From assembly GCA_903919985.1 (NCBI GenBank), contig CAIXKG010000004.1, positions 21,396 through 85,395 of the forward strand: a DNA stretch of 64,000 nucleotides. The letters run 5' to 3'. Of this stretch, positions 35,524 to 43,986 are shown piece by piece (the first letter of the stretch is position 1; every line of letters begins with the position of its first letter). The notes beneath the pieces are model-generated. The model was not told where the DNA came from, made no database searches, and worked only from the letters and a program-made list of their open reading frames with translations. A program made the position numbers and the translations under genes. Source of the DNA: an uncultured Opitutia bacterium (GTDB taxonomy: Bacteria > Verrucomicrobiota > Verrucomicrobiia > Opitutales > Opitutaceae).

Positions 35524-38337
35524 TTACTTTTTCCACTGAACGCTCAGGCTGAATTCGGGGCCGTTGACCTCGACTTCTTTCAACCGGGTGCGATCGCCGG
35601 TGTAATCTTGCGTGGAACGGTTGCTGAGATTCGCCGCCGCGAACTGGAAGCGCATGGCCTTCGATAGTTGGTAAGTAAACCCGAGCTCGAAATCCCAACC
35701 GGCCCGCCGGAGCAAATCCCGACCGGGTGAAACCACGCTTTCGAGCGTCTGCCCGCGGTAGCGCGCAGTGAGTTCCATGGCGGCGGCTCCGCGTACAAAT
35801 TGCGCCGCGGTGGAGATCTGATGGTTCGCCTGGCTCGGGAGCGGCACCGACTCGCCCGGGCGGTCGGGCAAATCGGCACCACTCCGAAGGAGCGTATAGG
35901 AAAGCGCCGGGGTGAACTTCACGCCGGCGACCGCCAGGGGAACAGCATTGCCCTTCCAACTCGTCTCGAGGCCGACCACGTGCGCGCGTCCTCCATTAAT
36001 GCGACGGCGCTCGAGATAGGGACCGAAGGGAAACAGATTTACCGACTGCTGAGACTCGACGATGAAACGCGAAATGTCCTTCGCGAACACCGCCGCGGAA
36101 AAAAGCCCGAGCGACTCGCGGTAGAGATCCGCGGAGAGGTCGTAATTGATCGACTCGTAGGGGCGCAGCGTCGGATTGCCGGACTGCACACGGCGATCGA
36201 CGAAATTGAACTGCTGCGTCGGCAAGATGTCGCTGTACGACGGGCGCGACAATGACCGCGTGACGGAACCCCGCACAATTAGGCCCGGGGCCGCATCGAG
36301 TCGCACATGCAGGCCGGGCAACACGTGCAAATACGACGATCCCGCCGCCACGGAAGAGACACTCTGGAGCGCGCCCGCGACGCTGAACCCAAGACGGTTG
36401 GCGTCACCCTGCACATCGGTCCCTTCCAACCGCACGCCGCCCAATACCGTCCAGCGATCAAGCTTCCACTGCGCCATTCCGTAACCGGCCCAAATCGATT
36501 CCGTGACCCGGTAGTCCGTGGACGCATTGGCGATAGCGGTCTCGAAGGCATCAGTCTGAAAAAATCCGGGCGACGCCGCGAGCAGAGCCGCGACGGCGGC
36601 CGTGCTCGGGATCGGACCAAAGCGATAGATTCCGTCTACAGTCGTGAAATCCGCCGAGCGCACAAGGCCGACCATCGAGAGTGGAGCGGAGGAGGCGTCG
36701 AAAATCTGGCGATCCGAATCGGCCGTGCGGTGACGCTGCTGGAACTTGACCCCAAACTTGACGAACGACTCGCCCGGCACGGAGCCGAGCTCACGCTGGA
36801 AATTCACGCGGCCCGAAATTTCGCGATCGCGCGTCTCCGTTCGAGCGCGCGAAAAACTATCGAAGCGGTAGCGAGTGGGGTCGAACGGGCTCGCCGCGTC
36901 GGCGGGATTCGTTTCATCGACGAAAGCGTAGGTTGGGCGAAAAGGATCCGCGCCCAGATCGTAACTCGCGCGAAACGTCCGATCGCTCTTGAATACCGTA
37001 TCGAGCGTATGCGGGTCGCGATCGCGCGTGAGCACGAGCCCGAGCGCCGCGTCGAGTTTCGAGTCTGGCCGCCGCACGTCGCCGCCAAACGAAAACGAAC
37101 CGGAGTCGCGCTCGGTCGTTTGCTCCTGCTCGCGGCGCTCCAAATGCACGCCGGAAAAAAGTCCGCGCGCCGGCGTAAGTTCGAGGGCTCGACCCTCGGC
37201 GACGTCGAAACGCATCCGACGTCGGCTGCGCACGCTCGTGTCGCGAGCGAGATTGGAGCGAAGAAAAAGCGTCAGGTCGCCGAGCCGCGCGTCGGCGTTC
37301 AGAAGCCCACCGTAGCGCCGGCGATGTTCCTCGGTGATTTCGAGCCGGACGAGCGTGTAGGCAGGGATGAGTTGCCCCGTGAACGGCGCGGGTCCGGGTG
37401 ACAGAATCGAAGGCCAGTCGTCATCGGTCTCGTTGTTTTCCCGTCGCCGATATTGATCGTCGAAATTAACCGTCGCAATCAGCCCGCCGGCGGATTTCGG
37501 GCCGAGCCAGTGCACCGGCAACCCCTGCGTGAAGCTATTGCGGATACCAGGCCGATTTTCGATCGGTGCAAAGGTGAGTTGGTGGCGCCCTTGCGCGTAC
37601 GCCGCCTTGATGTTCTCGGAACTTTGCGTCGTGACATTGATCGCTCCGCCGAGGGCGTCGGCGTCGAGGTCGGGCGTGAGTGACTTGGCGACTTGTAGCG
37701 ATTTCACAATCTCGGGCGGCACGGAATCGAGCGGGTTGCCACGCCCGCCCTGCCGCTGCCCGTCGACGGTCACCCGCACAAAACGCGAGTCGAGGCCTCG
37801 CATCGAGACGTTGGTCGAGCCGTCGGCACCGCGCGTCACCGAAACGCCCGCGGTGTCCTTGATGAGATCGGTTGCGACCTGCGCGGCGGGCCGGTCGAGC
37901 GCGCGTCCGGTGATCGACTCGACAAGACCGGCGGCGGAAGTCCGGTCGCCGAAGTTAGCCGCGGCTTCGCTCGCACGGTCGGCGACGACGACGCGGTCAA
38001 GTTGAACAATCTCCGCGGCCAAGGCGAAAGGCGTCGGCCAATTTTCCCCATCTCCAATCGTGAGCGTGGTGTTGAGCGTGCGATGCCCGGCGGCGGTGAC
38101 GACGACGCTATAGCGTCCCGGTGGCAAATCGTCCGCCGCGATGCCGCCGGTTTCATCCGCGGTGAAGGCGCGGTTGCCGATCACGACTTGGGCTTCGACG
38201 AGGGGCCGGGCGTTGCCTTCGTCCACGACGCGAACCCTCAGCGACGCGGCATCCGCCGGCACGAGTAAGGCGAGAGTCAGCGTCGCACAACCGAAGGCGC
38301 AGCGCGGGGAACGGAAGAACGAGGTGGGTTGGCCCAT
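35524..38337 (-). CDS. TonB-dependent receptor with N-terminal carboxypeptidase-like regulatory domain
   Basis: A 937-residue receptor. After the signal (SPRCAFGCATLTLALLVPAD) comes a CarboxypepD_reg-like domain (LRVRVVDEGNARPLVEAQVV ... PPGRYSVVVTAAGH). A TonB-box-like LDRVVVADR and a plug follow (SVTRGADGSTNVSMRGLDSRFVRVTVDG, LGGAINVTT). The large barrel ends in SLSVQWKK; the usual terminal aromatic residue is replaced by Lys, with Trp third from the end. It is 77 bp upstream of the response regulator and 80 bp downstream of a second phosphoesterase gene on the same strand, so the order suggests phosphoesterase-receptor-regulator-kinase as one unit. An in-frame ATG 14 codons upstream is possible. 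Confidence 0.9.
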   Translation of the reverse strand: MGQPTSFFRSPRCAFGCATLTLALLVPADAASLRVRVVDEGNARPLVEAQVVIGNRAFTADETGGIAADDLPPGRYSVVVTAAGHRTLNTTLTIGDGENWPTPFALAAEIVQLDRVVVADRASEAAANFGDRTSAAGLVESITGRALDRPAAQVATDLIKDTAGVSVTRGADGSTNVSMRGLDSRFVRVTVDGQRQGGRGNPLDSVPPEIVKSLQVAKSLTPDLDADALGGAINVTTQSSENIKAAYAQGRHQLTFAPIENRPGIRNSFTQGLPVHWLGPKSAGGLIATVNFDDQYRRRENNETDDDWPSILSPGPAPFTGQLIPAYTLVRLEITEEHRRRYGGLLNADARLGDLTLFLRSNLARDTSVRSRRRMRFDVAEGRALELTPARGLFSGVHLERREQEQTTERDSGSFSFGGDVRRPDSKLDAALGLVLTRDRDPHTLDTVFKSDRTFRASYDLGADPFRPTYAFVDETNPADAASPFDPTRYRFDSFSRARTETRDREISGRVNFQRELGSVPGESFVKFGVKFQQRHRTADSDRQIFDASSAPLSMVGLVRSADFTTVDGIYRFGPIPSTAAVAALLAASPGFFQTDAFETAIANASTDYRVTESIWAGYGMAQWKLDRWTVLGGVRLEGTDVQGDANRLGFSVAGALQSVSSVAAGSSYLHVLPGLHVRLDAAPGLIVRGSVTRSLSRPSYSDILPTQQFNFVDRRVQSGNPTLRPYESINYDLSADLYRESLGLFSAAVFAKDISRFIVESQQSVNLFPFGPYLERRRINGGRAHVVGLETSWKGNAVPLAVAGVKFTPALSYTLLRSGADLPDRPGESVPLPSQANHQISTAAQFVRGAAAMELTARYRGQTLESVVSPGRDLLRRAGWDFELGFTYQLSKAMRFQFAAANLSNRSTQDYTGDRTRLKEVEVNGPEFSLSVQWKK

Positions 38338-38416
38338 GAGTAACGGAAATGAGATCAGACCGCAGAAATACGGCGACACGGCGCCGGTAGAATTTGGACC
38401 GAGCGTGCAGCCGTCC

Positions 38417-40318
38417 TCACCGCAGTTTCACATCCTCGCAAATCCGCCCAAACGTCTCGGCGCGAAACGCGGTGAGGCTCACGCGGGCGCCGTCCACCGA
38501 GACGAGCGCCACGCTGGGCGGCTCCGTGAAATACTTCCACTGGGAGTTCCACGGCGTCGTCAGCATGGCGTAGGGCGCGGAGCCGCCGCCGCCATTGTTG
38601 ATGTGATAGATCGTGCGGCTGAGCTTGATGCGCGGGCCCGTGTAGTCCGGAAGGTAGAGCGGTGTCGACGGTGTTACCTCGAGAAAGGCGAAGTTGTGTT
38701 CATCACCCGAGAGGAACGCCAAAAACTTCCGGCTCCGGTTCACGCACAGTTCGAGAATTTGATCGCGGCGCTCGAGAATGCCGACGGCCACGGGTACCCC
38801 TCGCACTTTAGCGCGCGCGATATTGGTGCCGTCGTACCACATCGCGCCGTTGGCGTGATCCCCGTTCGGGAAAACGGCGCTGTGGGTATTGACGAAAATG
38901 TGCTCGATGGCGGGATCCGCCTCGTAGTGCGCGATCATCGCCTGCAACCAGGCGAACTGCTGGTCCATGACGTAGCCCTCGGGATTGCCGCTCATTTTCG
39001 GATCTTGGGCGGCCCAGTATTCGGTGTTGAGCACGATCATCGCGACATTGTCGTAAGTGTAAGCGTACACGTTTTCCAGGTACGTCGGAAAATCTGTGCG
39101 CGCCGGATCGGGATCGTAGCGGCTTCCATCCTCGCTCGCCGGGCCGTTTTTCGGATGGACGAACGCTCGCGCAAACACGGCTTCGCCGGAATCCGTCGCA
39201 TAGGGAAATCGTTCCATTTTTGGCGAGCGTTTCGTGACGGTATCCATGGCGAAGCTCATCGTATTGGTCTCGTGATCGCCGAAGCCAACGTAGACCGGAA
39301 TGTGGCACCAGAACGGATCGAGCGCGCGTTTCCAGTTGGCGTACTCGAGCAGATGGCCGCCCTCGCTCACGTTGCCGCCGTTGGTGATGTCGCCCGACGC
39401 TTGGAGGAAGACGGCGTGACGCGACACGGCCGCGGCCATGACCGCGCGCGTCGAAGAATAGTTCGTGCCGCCAAAATCGCGTTCGCCGCCGCCGGTCGTC
39501 GCGCGATTCGCGCTGGCGAACGCAAACGTGAATGGTTTCCTCGCGCCCGGCTCAGGCGCGGTCGCGAATTCGCGCCGGCACTCACGCGTGCCGTAGGTAA
39601 TCGCGTAGGTGTAACGCGTGGCCGGCCGCAAGCCGGAGAGTGCGATCTCGTGATGCGTCCCGGCGGCATCGTCGCGGAAAATTTTTCCTTCCACCGCGAT
39701 CGTCGCAATCAGAGGCACCTGGGTTTCAAATGAGATCACAGATCCGTTGGGACCGAGCTCATTCACGAACGGCCCCTCGATTATCGTCGGCAGCACACGA
39801 TACGGTCCGGTGCCCTCAAATGCGACCCGGCCTTCGTAGACGATGCGGCCGTCGGCGTTGCTCACGCGATAGCCGAGGATACCGGAGCCGCTGACCTGCA
39901 ATTTCAGAAAGTCGTTCGGTCCATTGAAAGCGGATTTGATCTCAAGCAGCGCCTTGCCGCCCTGCACCTTCGCGCCCTTCGCGAGAAAGGCCACGGTCGG
40001 AAAATCGGTCGCCTCGTTGTACGGTCCATACGCGATCGTGCCGCTGAATTCCGGGTCGTGAAAGTCGAGCGCGATTCCGGTCTCCGTGCCGACGGGCACG
40101 CCGATCATCTGCGGCAGCACGGAGGCGTCCTTCCTCTCCAAGTCTACGAGCTGCTGGCCGTTCTTTTCCAAGACGAGTTTGCCGTCGGCGTTGTATGAAA
40201 GCGACGAGAGCACCGCCGGGATTTCCGGCCGCGCGGCGTGCGCGAGATCGAGTGGAAAAACGGGAATAAGCGCGAAACAGAGGGCTTGAAAACGCAACCG
40301 GCGAAGAGGGCTGGGCAT
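38417..40318 (-). CDS. secreted metallophosphoesterase, purple acid phosphatase-like (second copy)
   Basis: A 633-residue protein with a Sec-type signal (RLRFQALCFALIPVFPLDLA, then HA). An N-terminal beta-rich region of about 230 residues precedes a calcineurin-like domain. Metal motifs are FASANRATTGGG (in place of the usual GD), FLQASGDITNGGNV, YVGFGDHETN, FVNTHSAVFPNGDHANG and AFLSGDEHNFAF. It differs clearly from the Tat-exported enzyme at 31836, so the pair is not a recent duplication. It is upstream of the second TonB receptor. The ATG at 40318 was chosen for the signal peptide. Confidence 0.82.
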   Translation of the reverse strand: MPSPLRRLRFQALCFALIPVFPLDLAHAARPEIPAVLSSLSYNADGKLVLEKNGQQLVDLERKDASVLPQMIGVPVGTETGIALDFHDPEFSGTIAYGPYNEATDFPTVAFLAKGAKVQGGKALLEIKSAFNGPNDFLKLQVSGSGILGYRVSNADGRIVYEGRVAFEGTGPYRVLPTIIEGPFVNELGPNGSVISFETQVPLIATIAVEGKIFRDDAAGTHHEIALSGLRPATRYTYAITYGTRECRREFATAPEPGARKPFTFAFASANRATTGGGERDFGGTNYSSTRAVMAAAVSRHAVFLQASGDITNGGNVSEGGHLLEYANWKRALDPFWCHIPVYVGFGDHETNTMSFAMDTVTKRSPKMERFPYATDSGEAVFARAFVHPKNGPASEDGSRYDPDPARTDFPTYLENVYAYTYDNVAMIVLNTEYWAAQDPKMSGNPEGYVMDQQFAWLQAMIAHYEADPAIEHIFVNTHSAVFPNGDHANGAMWYDGTNIARAKVRGVPVAVGILERRDQILELCVNRSRKFLAFLSGDEHNFAFLEVTPSTPLYLPDYTGPRIKLSRTIYHINNGGGGSAPYAMLTTPWNSQWKYFTEPPSVALVSVDGARVSLTAFRAETFGRICEDVKLR

Positions 40319-40532
40319 GGCGAGCGCGAACCAGAACCGAGCGCGGCGGAAGATCAATTCGACTGGGTGGCGATTCGGTGAAGATAGGATGACGCGCGCA
40401 TAATGTATCGGCCGAGCGGAGAAAGCAGAAGCGTTCTGCGCAGCGTGAGAACGAGCGACGCCAAGTGTTCAGCGCAGCAGATAATTTGAGCGCCCACCCG
40501 AACGCGGCCGAGCGCCAGTGCGCCGCCGGCCG

Positions 40533-41669
40533 CTACTTCGTTACCACGGACAAAAAATGGCGCAGGGCATAAGCCGTGAGCTGCCCGCCAGGTCCGGAGA
40601 GATTGTAGTCGAACGCGTGCGTGGCCCACGGCAGCGCCACAAAAACATGCGGCACGCCCGCCTCCGTGAGTTTTGCATCGAGGCGCTCGCTTTGTTTGTA
40701 CCACACGAGCGTGTCGATCGCGCCGTGAATAAGCAGGGTCGGCGGCACGCCGGCGTGCGTGTGCAAGTAAGCACTCGCGCTATCGTAGGCAGCCGCGGCT
40801 GCGTCCGGCGCACCGCCGAGAAACGCGCGCAACAGTTGCGGCGATTTCAGAACGTCGTCATCGCGCGCGTATTTGTACGCGAAGAACATGTCGTGCGGCG
40901 AATACAGCGCCACCAGCCCGCGGATGGCCGGATCGTTTTCCGTGTACGCCACCGCACTGGCGATCTGCCCGCCGGCGCTCCGGCCGAGCAGGATCAGCCG
41001 GGTCGCATCGATGCCGAGTTCGGCCGCGTGACCTTTGAGCCAGGCGATCGCCGCGCGCACGTCGTCGCGTTGCGCCGGCCAGACGGCTTGGGGCGCGAGC
41101 CGATAATCGATTGCCGCGACCGCGTAGCCCTCGCGCGCGAGCCAGTGATTGAATCCGTCCAGTTGCGTGCGATCGCCGCTGTCCCAACCGCCGCCATGCA
41201 CCACCAACACGCAGGGCACGCGACCGCCACCAAAGGCGCTACGGTAGAAATCAAGTTCAAGTTCGTCGGAAAATTTTCTTGTTTCGATCAGCACCGACCT
41301 CCGCGCGGCATGGAAAAAACCGGCGACCGAAAACGGCGGCGCTTCGAGCGCGGGACGCGCCGGCCCGAAGGCCTGCTCCAGTGCCGCAGGTAATCCCACC
41401 GCGATCTGGCGCGCTTGCATCGAAGGCTTAAGCAAAAGTGCGGCGTCGATCAGACAAAGCACCACGATCGCTCCGCGAAAGACGCCGTGGCCGCCGAGAC
41501 TGAGAACTGCGAGCAGTGCGATCAGGATGGGCCCAAGCACGAGCCAGTGACCGAAATCGCCCGCGAGGAGCGCGAGCTTCCACTCGGACCAATCCGGCGA
41601 ACGAAATACCGTCAACGCACCGAGTGGCAAAAAAAGGAGGGCGAAAAAAAGCAGGATCCAGCACAGCAT
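40533..41669 (-). CDS. membrane-anchored alpha/beta hydrolase (BD-FAE/esterase type)
   Basis: The 378 residues begin with three probable membrane spans (LCWILLFFALLFLPLGALTV, then FGHWLVLGPILIALLAVLSL, then a third near 80). A hydrolase domain then shows the oxyanion motif VVHGGGWDSGD, nucleophile Ser in LLGRSAGGQIA, Asp in IHGAIDTLVWY and His in LPWATHAFDYN. The fold resembles carbohydrate or lipid esterases (BD-FAE/DUF type). It is the most upstream gene of the minus-strand series that leads into the phosphoesterase, receptor and two-component genes, separated by 214 bp, so membership of that operon is uncertain. Confidence 0.85.
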   Translation of the reverse strand: MLCWILLFFALLFLPLGALTVFRSPDWSEWKLALLAGDFGHWLVLGPILIALLAVLSLGGHGVFRGAIVVLCLIDAALLLKPSMQARQIAVGLPAALEQAFGPARPALEAPPFSVAGFFHAARRSVLIETRKFSDELELDFYRSAFGGGRVPCVLVVHGGGWDSGDRTQLDGFNHWLAREGYAVAAIDYRLAPQAVWPAQRDDVRAAIAWLKGHAAELGIDATRLILLGRSAGGQIASAVAYTENDPAIRGLVALYSPHDMFFAYKYARDDDVLKSPQLLRAFLGGAPDAAAAAYDSASAYLHTHAGVPPTLLIHGAIDTLVWYKQSERLDAKLTEAGVPHVFVALPWATHAFDYNLSGPGGQLTAYALRHFLSVVTK

Positions 41670-41991
41670 GGGACGAATGATGCACGTAAAAGACGCCCAA
41701 AAGGAACGCCGATTCTTTCATTCCGCCCGGCCCCGACGGCGACGCGATCAGCCCGCCAATCTGCTCTCAACCTGAAACGATTGGCTTAGCATCGGCGTGC
41801 GGCGATCGGGGAAAGCGCGTCGGCCGTCCGCTCGCAGACACTCCGGCGCTCGCCAGCGAGCTGATTGACCTTGATGCCGAAAAATTCCGTTAGGGAATAA
41901 GTGACCTTTCGTCGGACGCGCGCCCCCAGCGAGGTACTCCGCTAGGAAAAGTCTTTTGCATTTCTCCCGTTTTCTCGCCGCTAATCGCGTC
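41670..41991. other. divergent spacer between the hydrolase and rsuA
   Basis: In these 322 bp I see no gene and no strong hairpin. They presumably contain promoters for both flanking genes. Confidence 0.4.
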
Positions 41992-42696
41992 ATGCGTCGT
42001 CTCGACCAGCTGCTCTCCAATCTCGGCTATTGTTCCCGCAGCGAAGCACGCGACTGGATCGATTCGGGGGCCGTGACGGTGAAGGGCGAACCCGCCAACA
42101 ACGTGAGCCTCAAGGCCGCGCCCGCTGAGATCCTCGTCGACGGCGAGCCCCTCGACCATCCTGACGGCCTGCTCCTTTTGCTCAACAAACCCCTCGGTCT
42201 GGTCTGCTCGCACGAGATGCGCGAAGGTCCGAATGTCTACAGCTTGCTCCCCCCGCGCTGGCAACGGCGCAACCCGCACGTCACGAGCGTCGGCCGGCTC
42301 GACAAAGACACCAGCGGCCTGCTCCTGCTCACCGATCAAAGTGCCCTCGTGCACCGATTGACCTCGCCCAAACACAAGGTCCCGAAAATTTATCGGGCTA
42401 CGCTCTCAGCTCCCGTGACTCCCGTTCGCGCGGCGGAACTCATCGCTCTCTTCGGCGCCGGGACGCTCGTGTTGCCCGACGAGAAAATTGCGTGCGCTCC
42501 GGCGAGCCTCCAGTTTTCAACCCCAACCGAGGCGGAGCTCACGCTGACCGAGGGTCGTTATCACCAAGTGCGGCGCATGTTCGCCTGCCAGGGCCACGAA
42601 GTGCTCGGGCTTCACCGCACGCATTTGGGGGCGCTCGATCTTGGCGACCTAACCGCCGGCCAGTGGCGCGTATTGCCCCTGGATTTCTTCGGGTAA
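41992..42696 (+). CDS. rsuA: 16S rRNA pseudouridine synthase RsuA family
   Basis: A 234-residue pseudouridine synthase. The N-terminal S4 domain (MRRLDQLLSNLGYCSRSEAR...WIDSGAVTVKGE) leads to a catalytic domain with the active Asp in SVGRLDKDTSGLLLLT. It also has LNKPLGLVCSHE and the C-terminal EGRYHQVRRMFACQGHEVLGLHR. RsuA makes pseudouridine 516 of 16S rRNA; RluE/RluF-type specificity cannot be excluded. ATG 41992 gives the family N-terminus. yhbY follows after a 387-bp structured spacer. Confidence 0.92.
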   Translation: MRRLDQLLSNLGYCSRSEARDWIDSGAVTVKGEPANNVSLKAAPAEILVDGEPLDHPDGLLLLLNKPLGLVCSHEMREGPNVYSLLPPRWQRRNPHVTSVGRLDKDTSGLLLLTDQSALVHRLTSPKHKVPKIYRATLSAPVTPVRAAELIALFGAGTLVLPDEKIACAPASLQFSTPTEAELTLTEGRYHQVRRMFACQGHEVLGLHRTHLGALDLGDLTAGQWRVLPLDFFG

Positions 42697-43083
42697 AATC
42701 CTGGGCTCCGAGCCCGATGCATCCGTCTCAGACCGGACCGTAGCGCGGAGAGCTAATGTTACCTACTAGGAGGCCCCTGAAAATTATTTTGTCGTGGAGC
42801 TACTCTGCTGCGGCGGGTGGTTTTTAAACGAGCAGGTACGCCGCCGCTCATGCCAGCACGCAGGGCGTCAGCCGCGGTGACGCCCCACTCTGCGGGCACC
42901 CCTGTCATAGGGGAAATTATGCAGACGCGACCCTCGCTTTTTCGGCGTCCCCTCGGTCAGGGGGCGGCGCCCAGACTGTTCGAAAAGCTTAGGGTCTTGA
43001 GCCTGACGACCGACGACAGGGAGCTGTTCGGTCACGATTGGATTTCCCATCCGCGCCGTTCCCTGCAATCCGTTTCGTCTCCC
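42697..43083. other. rsuA-yhbY spacer containing the hairpin cluster
   Basis: The open frame across this spacer joins yhbY in frame but has no protein-family character. Apart from the hairpin cluster listed separately, I recognise nothing here. Confidence 0.4.
42861..42966. repeat. cluster of three hairpins, possible structured repeat or RNA
   Basis: Three inverted repeats fall within 106 bp: gggcgtca/tgacgccc (42863-42885), cccct/agggg (42899-42913) and cccct/agggg again (42949-42963, loop cggtc). The last two share the cccct-N5-agggg design. It may be a dispersed intergenic repeat or a non-coding RNA, with no family I can name. Confidence 0.5.
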
Positions 43084-43395
43084 ATGTCTGACACACCACT
43101 CACCGGCGCCCAGAAATCCAAGCTTCGCGCCCTCGGCCAGCAGCTCGACGCCACGCTTAAGGTCGGCAAGGAAGGGCTCACGCCCGCATTTTTCACCGAG
43201 CTCACCCGGGCGCTGCGCGCCAACGAGCTCGTGAAGCTGCGCTTCGTCGGCGACGCCGATCGCGACGCCCGCGCCACCCTTTGCGAGCGCATCGCAACAG
43301 AAGGACATTGCGCGTGCGTCGGCGCGGTCGGCCACACCGCTTTGTTTCATCGTCCCCACGCAGCCAGAACACCGAGCCACCCGGTACAACCGTAG
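43084..43395 (+). CDS. yhbY: YhbY-family RNA-binding (CRM domain) protein
   Basis: A 103-residue single CRM-domain protein. It shows KSKLRALGQQLDATLKVGKEGLT (the G-K-x-G loop), ELTRALRANELVKLRFVGD and CVGAVGHTALFHR (family G...LYR). YhbY associates with pre-50S subunits and aids ribosome assembly. The last 13 residues, a Pro/Ala/His tail, exceed the family core. The start is ATG 43084; the longer frame extends into the structured spacer. It lies downstream of rsuA on the same strand. Confidence 0.9.
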   Translation: MSDTPLTGAQKSKLRALGQQLDATLKVGKEGLTPAFFTELTRALRANELVKLRFVGDADRDARATLCERIATEGHCACVGAVGHTALFHRPHAARTPSHPVQP

Positions 43396-43444
43396 CTCCG
43401 CCGACGCGCAAGTTTCGCCGAGCTTCGCGTGCAAATTCGCCTGA

Positions 43445-43475
43445 AGTGAATGTCACTTAATAAGTGACATTCACT
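43445..43475. repeat. long palindrome with 15-bp arms, TAATA centre
   Basis: agtgaatgtcactta, one A, then its exact complement. There is no T-run on either side, so a classical terminator is unlikely. The architecture, with an AT-rich TTAATAA centre and an odd central A, matches the palindrome at 28079-28111. Confidence 0.85.
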
Positions 43476-43687
43476 GTAGGCTTCGCGCGGGAGCGGAGAT
43501 GAAAAACGGTTGGAAGCAGTCGGCGGAGGATCGAGTGGGTTTCCGCGGGAGCAAGGTGGTTGGCGCCTTGGTGGTGCTGATTACAATCAGCTTTTCCCCT
43601 CAACTGCGCCGGCTTCAATCTTGAGTCGCGGCGGCTACTCTCGCCCGAGATATTTCGGTAATCGGTTCGTCTTCAACCGGCCTCACC

Positions 43688-43930
43688 ATGCCTGAAACGC
43701 ATTTATCCGCGGCCCCGCCGGCTCCAACCCAAGCCGCGGGCACACTCTACGGCGCGCTGGCCGATTCGCTGCAGCAGCGCATCGCGCTCGGTACGTTGCG
43801 GCCCGGTCACCGCGTTCCGCCCGTGCGCCGGATGGGGCTACAACGGGATGTCTCCATCACGACTGCGCTCCAAGCTTACGCGTTGCTCGAGAGCGCGGCC
43901 GCACTCGCCGGGTTCGTAATTTTTATTTAA
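43688..43930 (+). pseudogene. GntR-type regulator truncated after the DNA-binding domain
   Basis: The 80-codon frame encodes a GntR winged helix: LYGALADSLQQRIALGTLRPGHRVPPVRRM, then VSITTALQAYALLES. Right after ALLES, where a GntR/MocR protein would read an aromatic-Gly wing and an effector domain, the sequence enters gagcgcggccgcactc (43891-43906) and stops soon after. The same 16-mer recurs at 43957-43972. The C-terminal effector region is missing, which I take as truncation at a short repeat. A MocR-type regulator next to an EamA exporter is a common pairing, so the partner gene at 43987 was probably its target. Confidence 0.7.
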
Positions 43931-43972
43931 GACCTCCTGCAAAACTCCCATCGGCCGAGCGCGGCCGCACTC
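43891..43972. repeat. 16-bp direct repeat at the GntR breakpoint
   Basis: gagcgcggccgcactc occurs at 43891-43906 and 43957-43972. The second copy sits between two copies of actcccatcg (43944-43953 and 43969-43978). The sequence resembles the inverted-repeat element at 10733-10792. Confidence 0.7.
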
Positions 43973-43986
43973 CCATCGAATCCTCC

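Noticed and set aside
29210..41669. Defence or secondary-metabolite system
   Set aside because: No nucleases, methylases, toxin pairs, synthases or CRISPR repeats were found here or elsewhere in the window.
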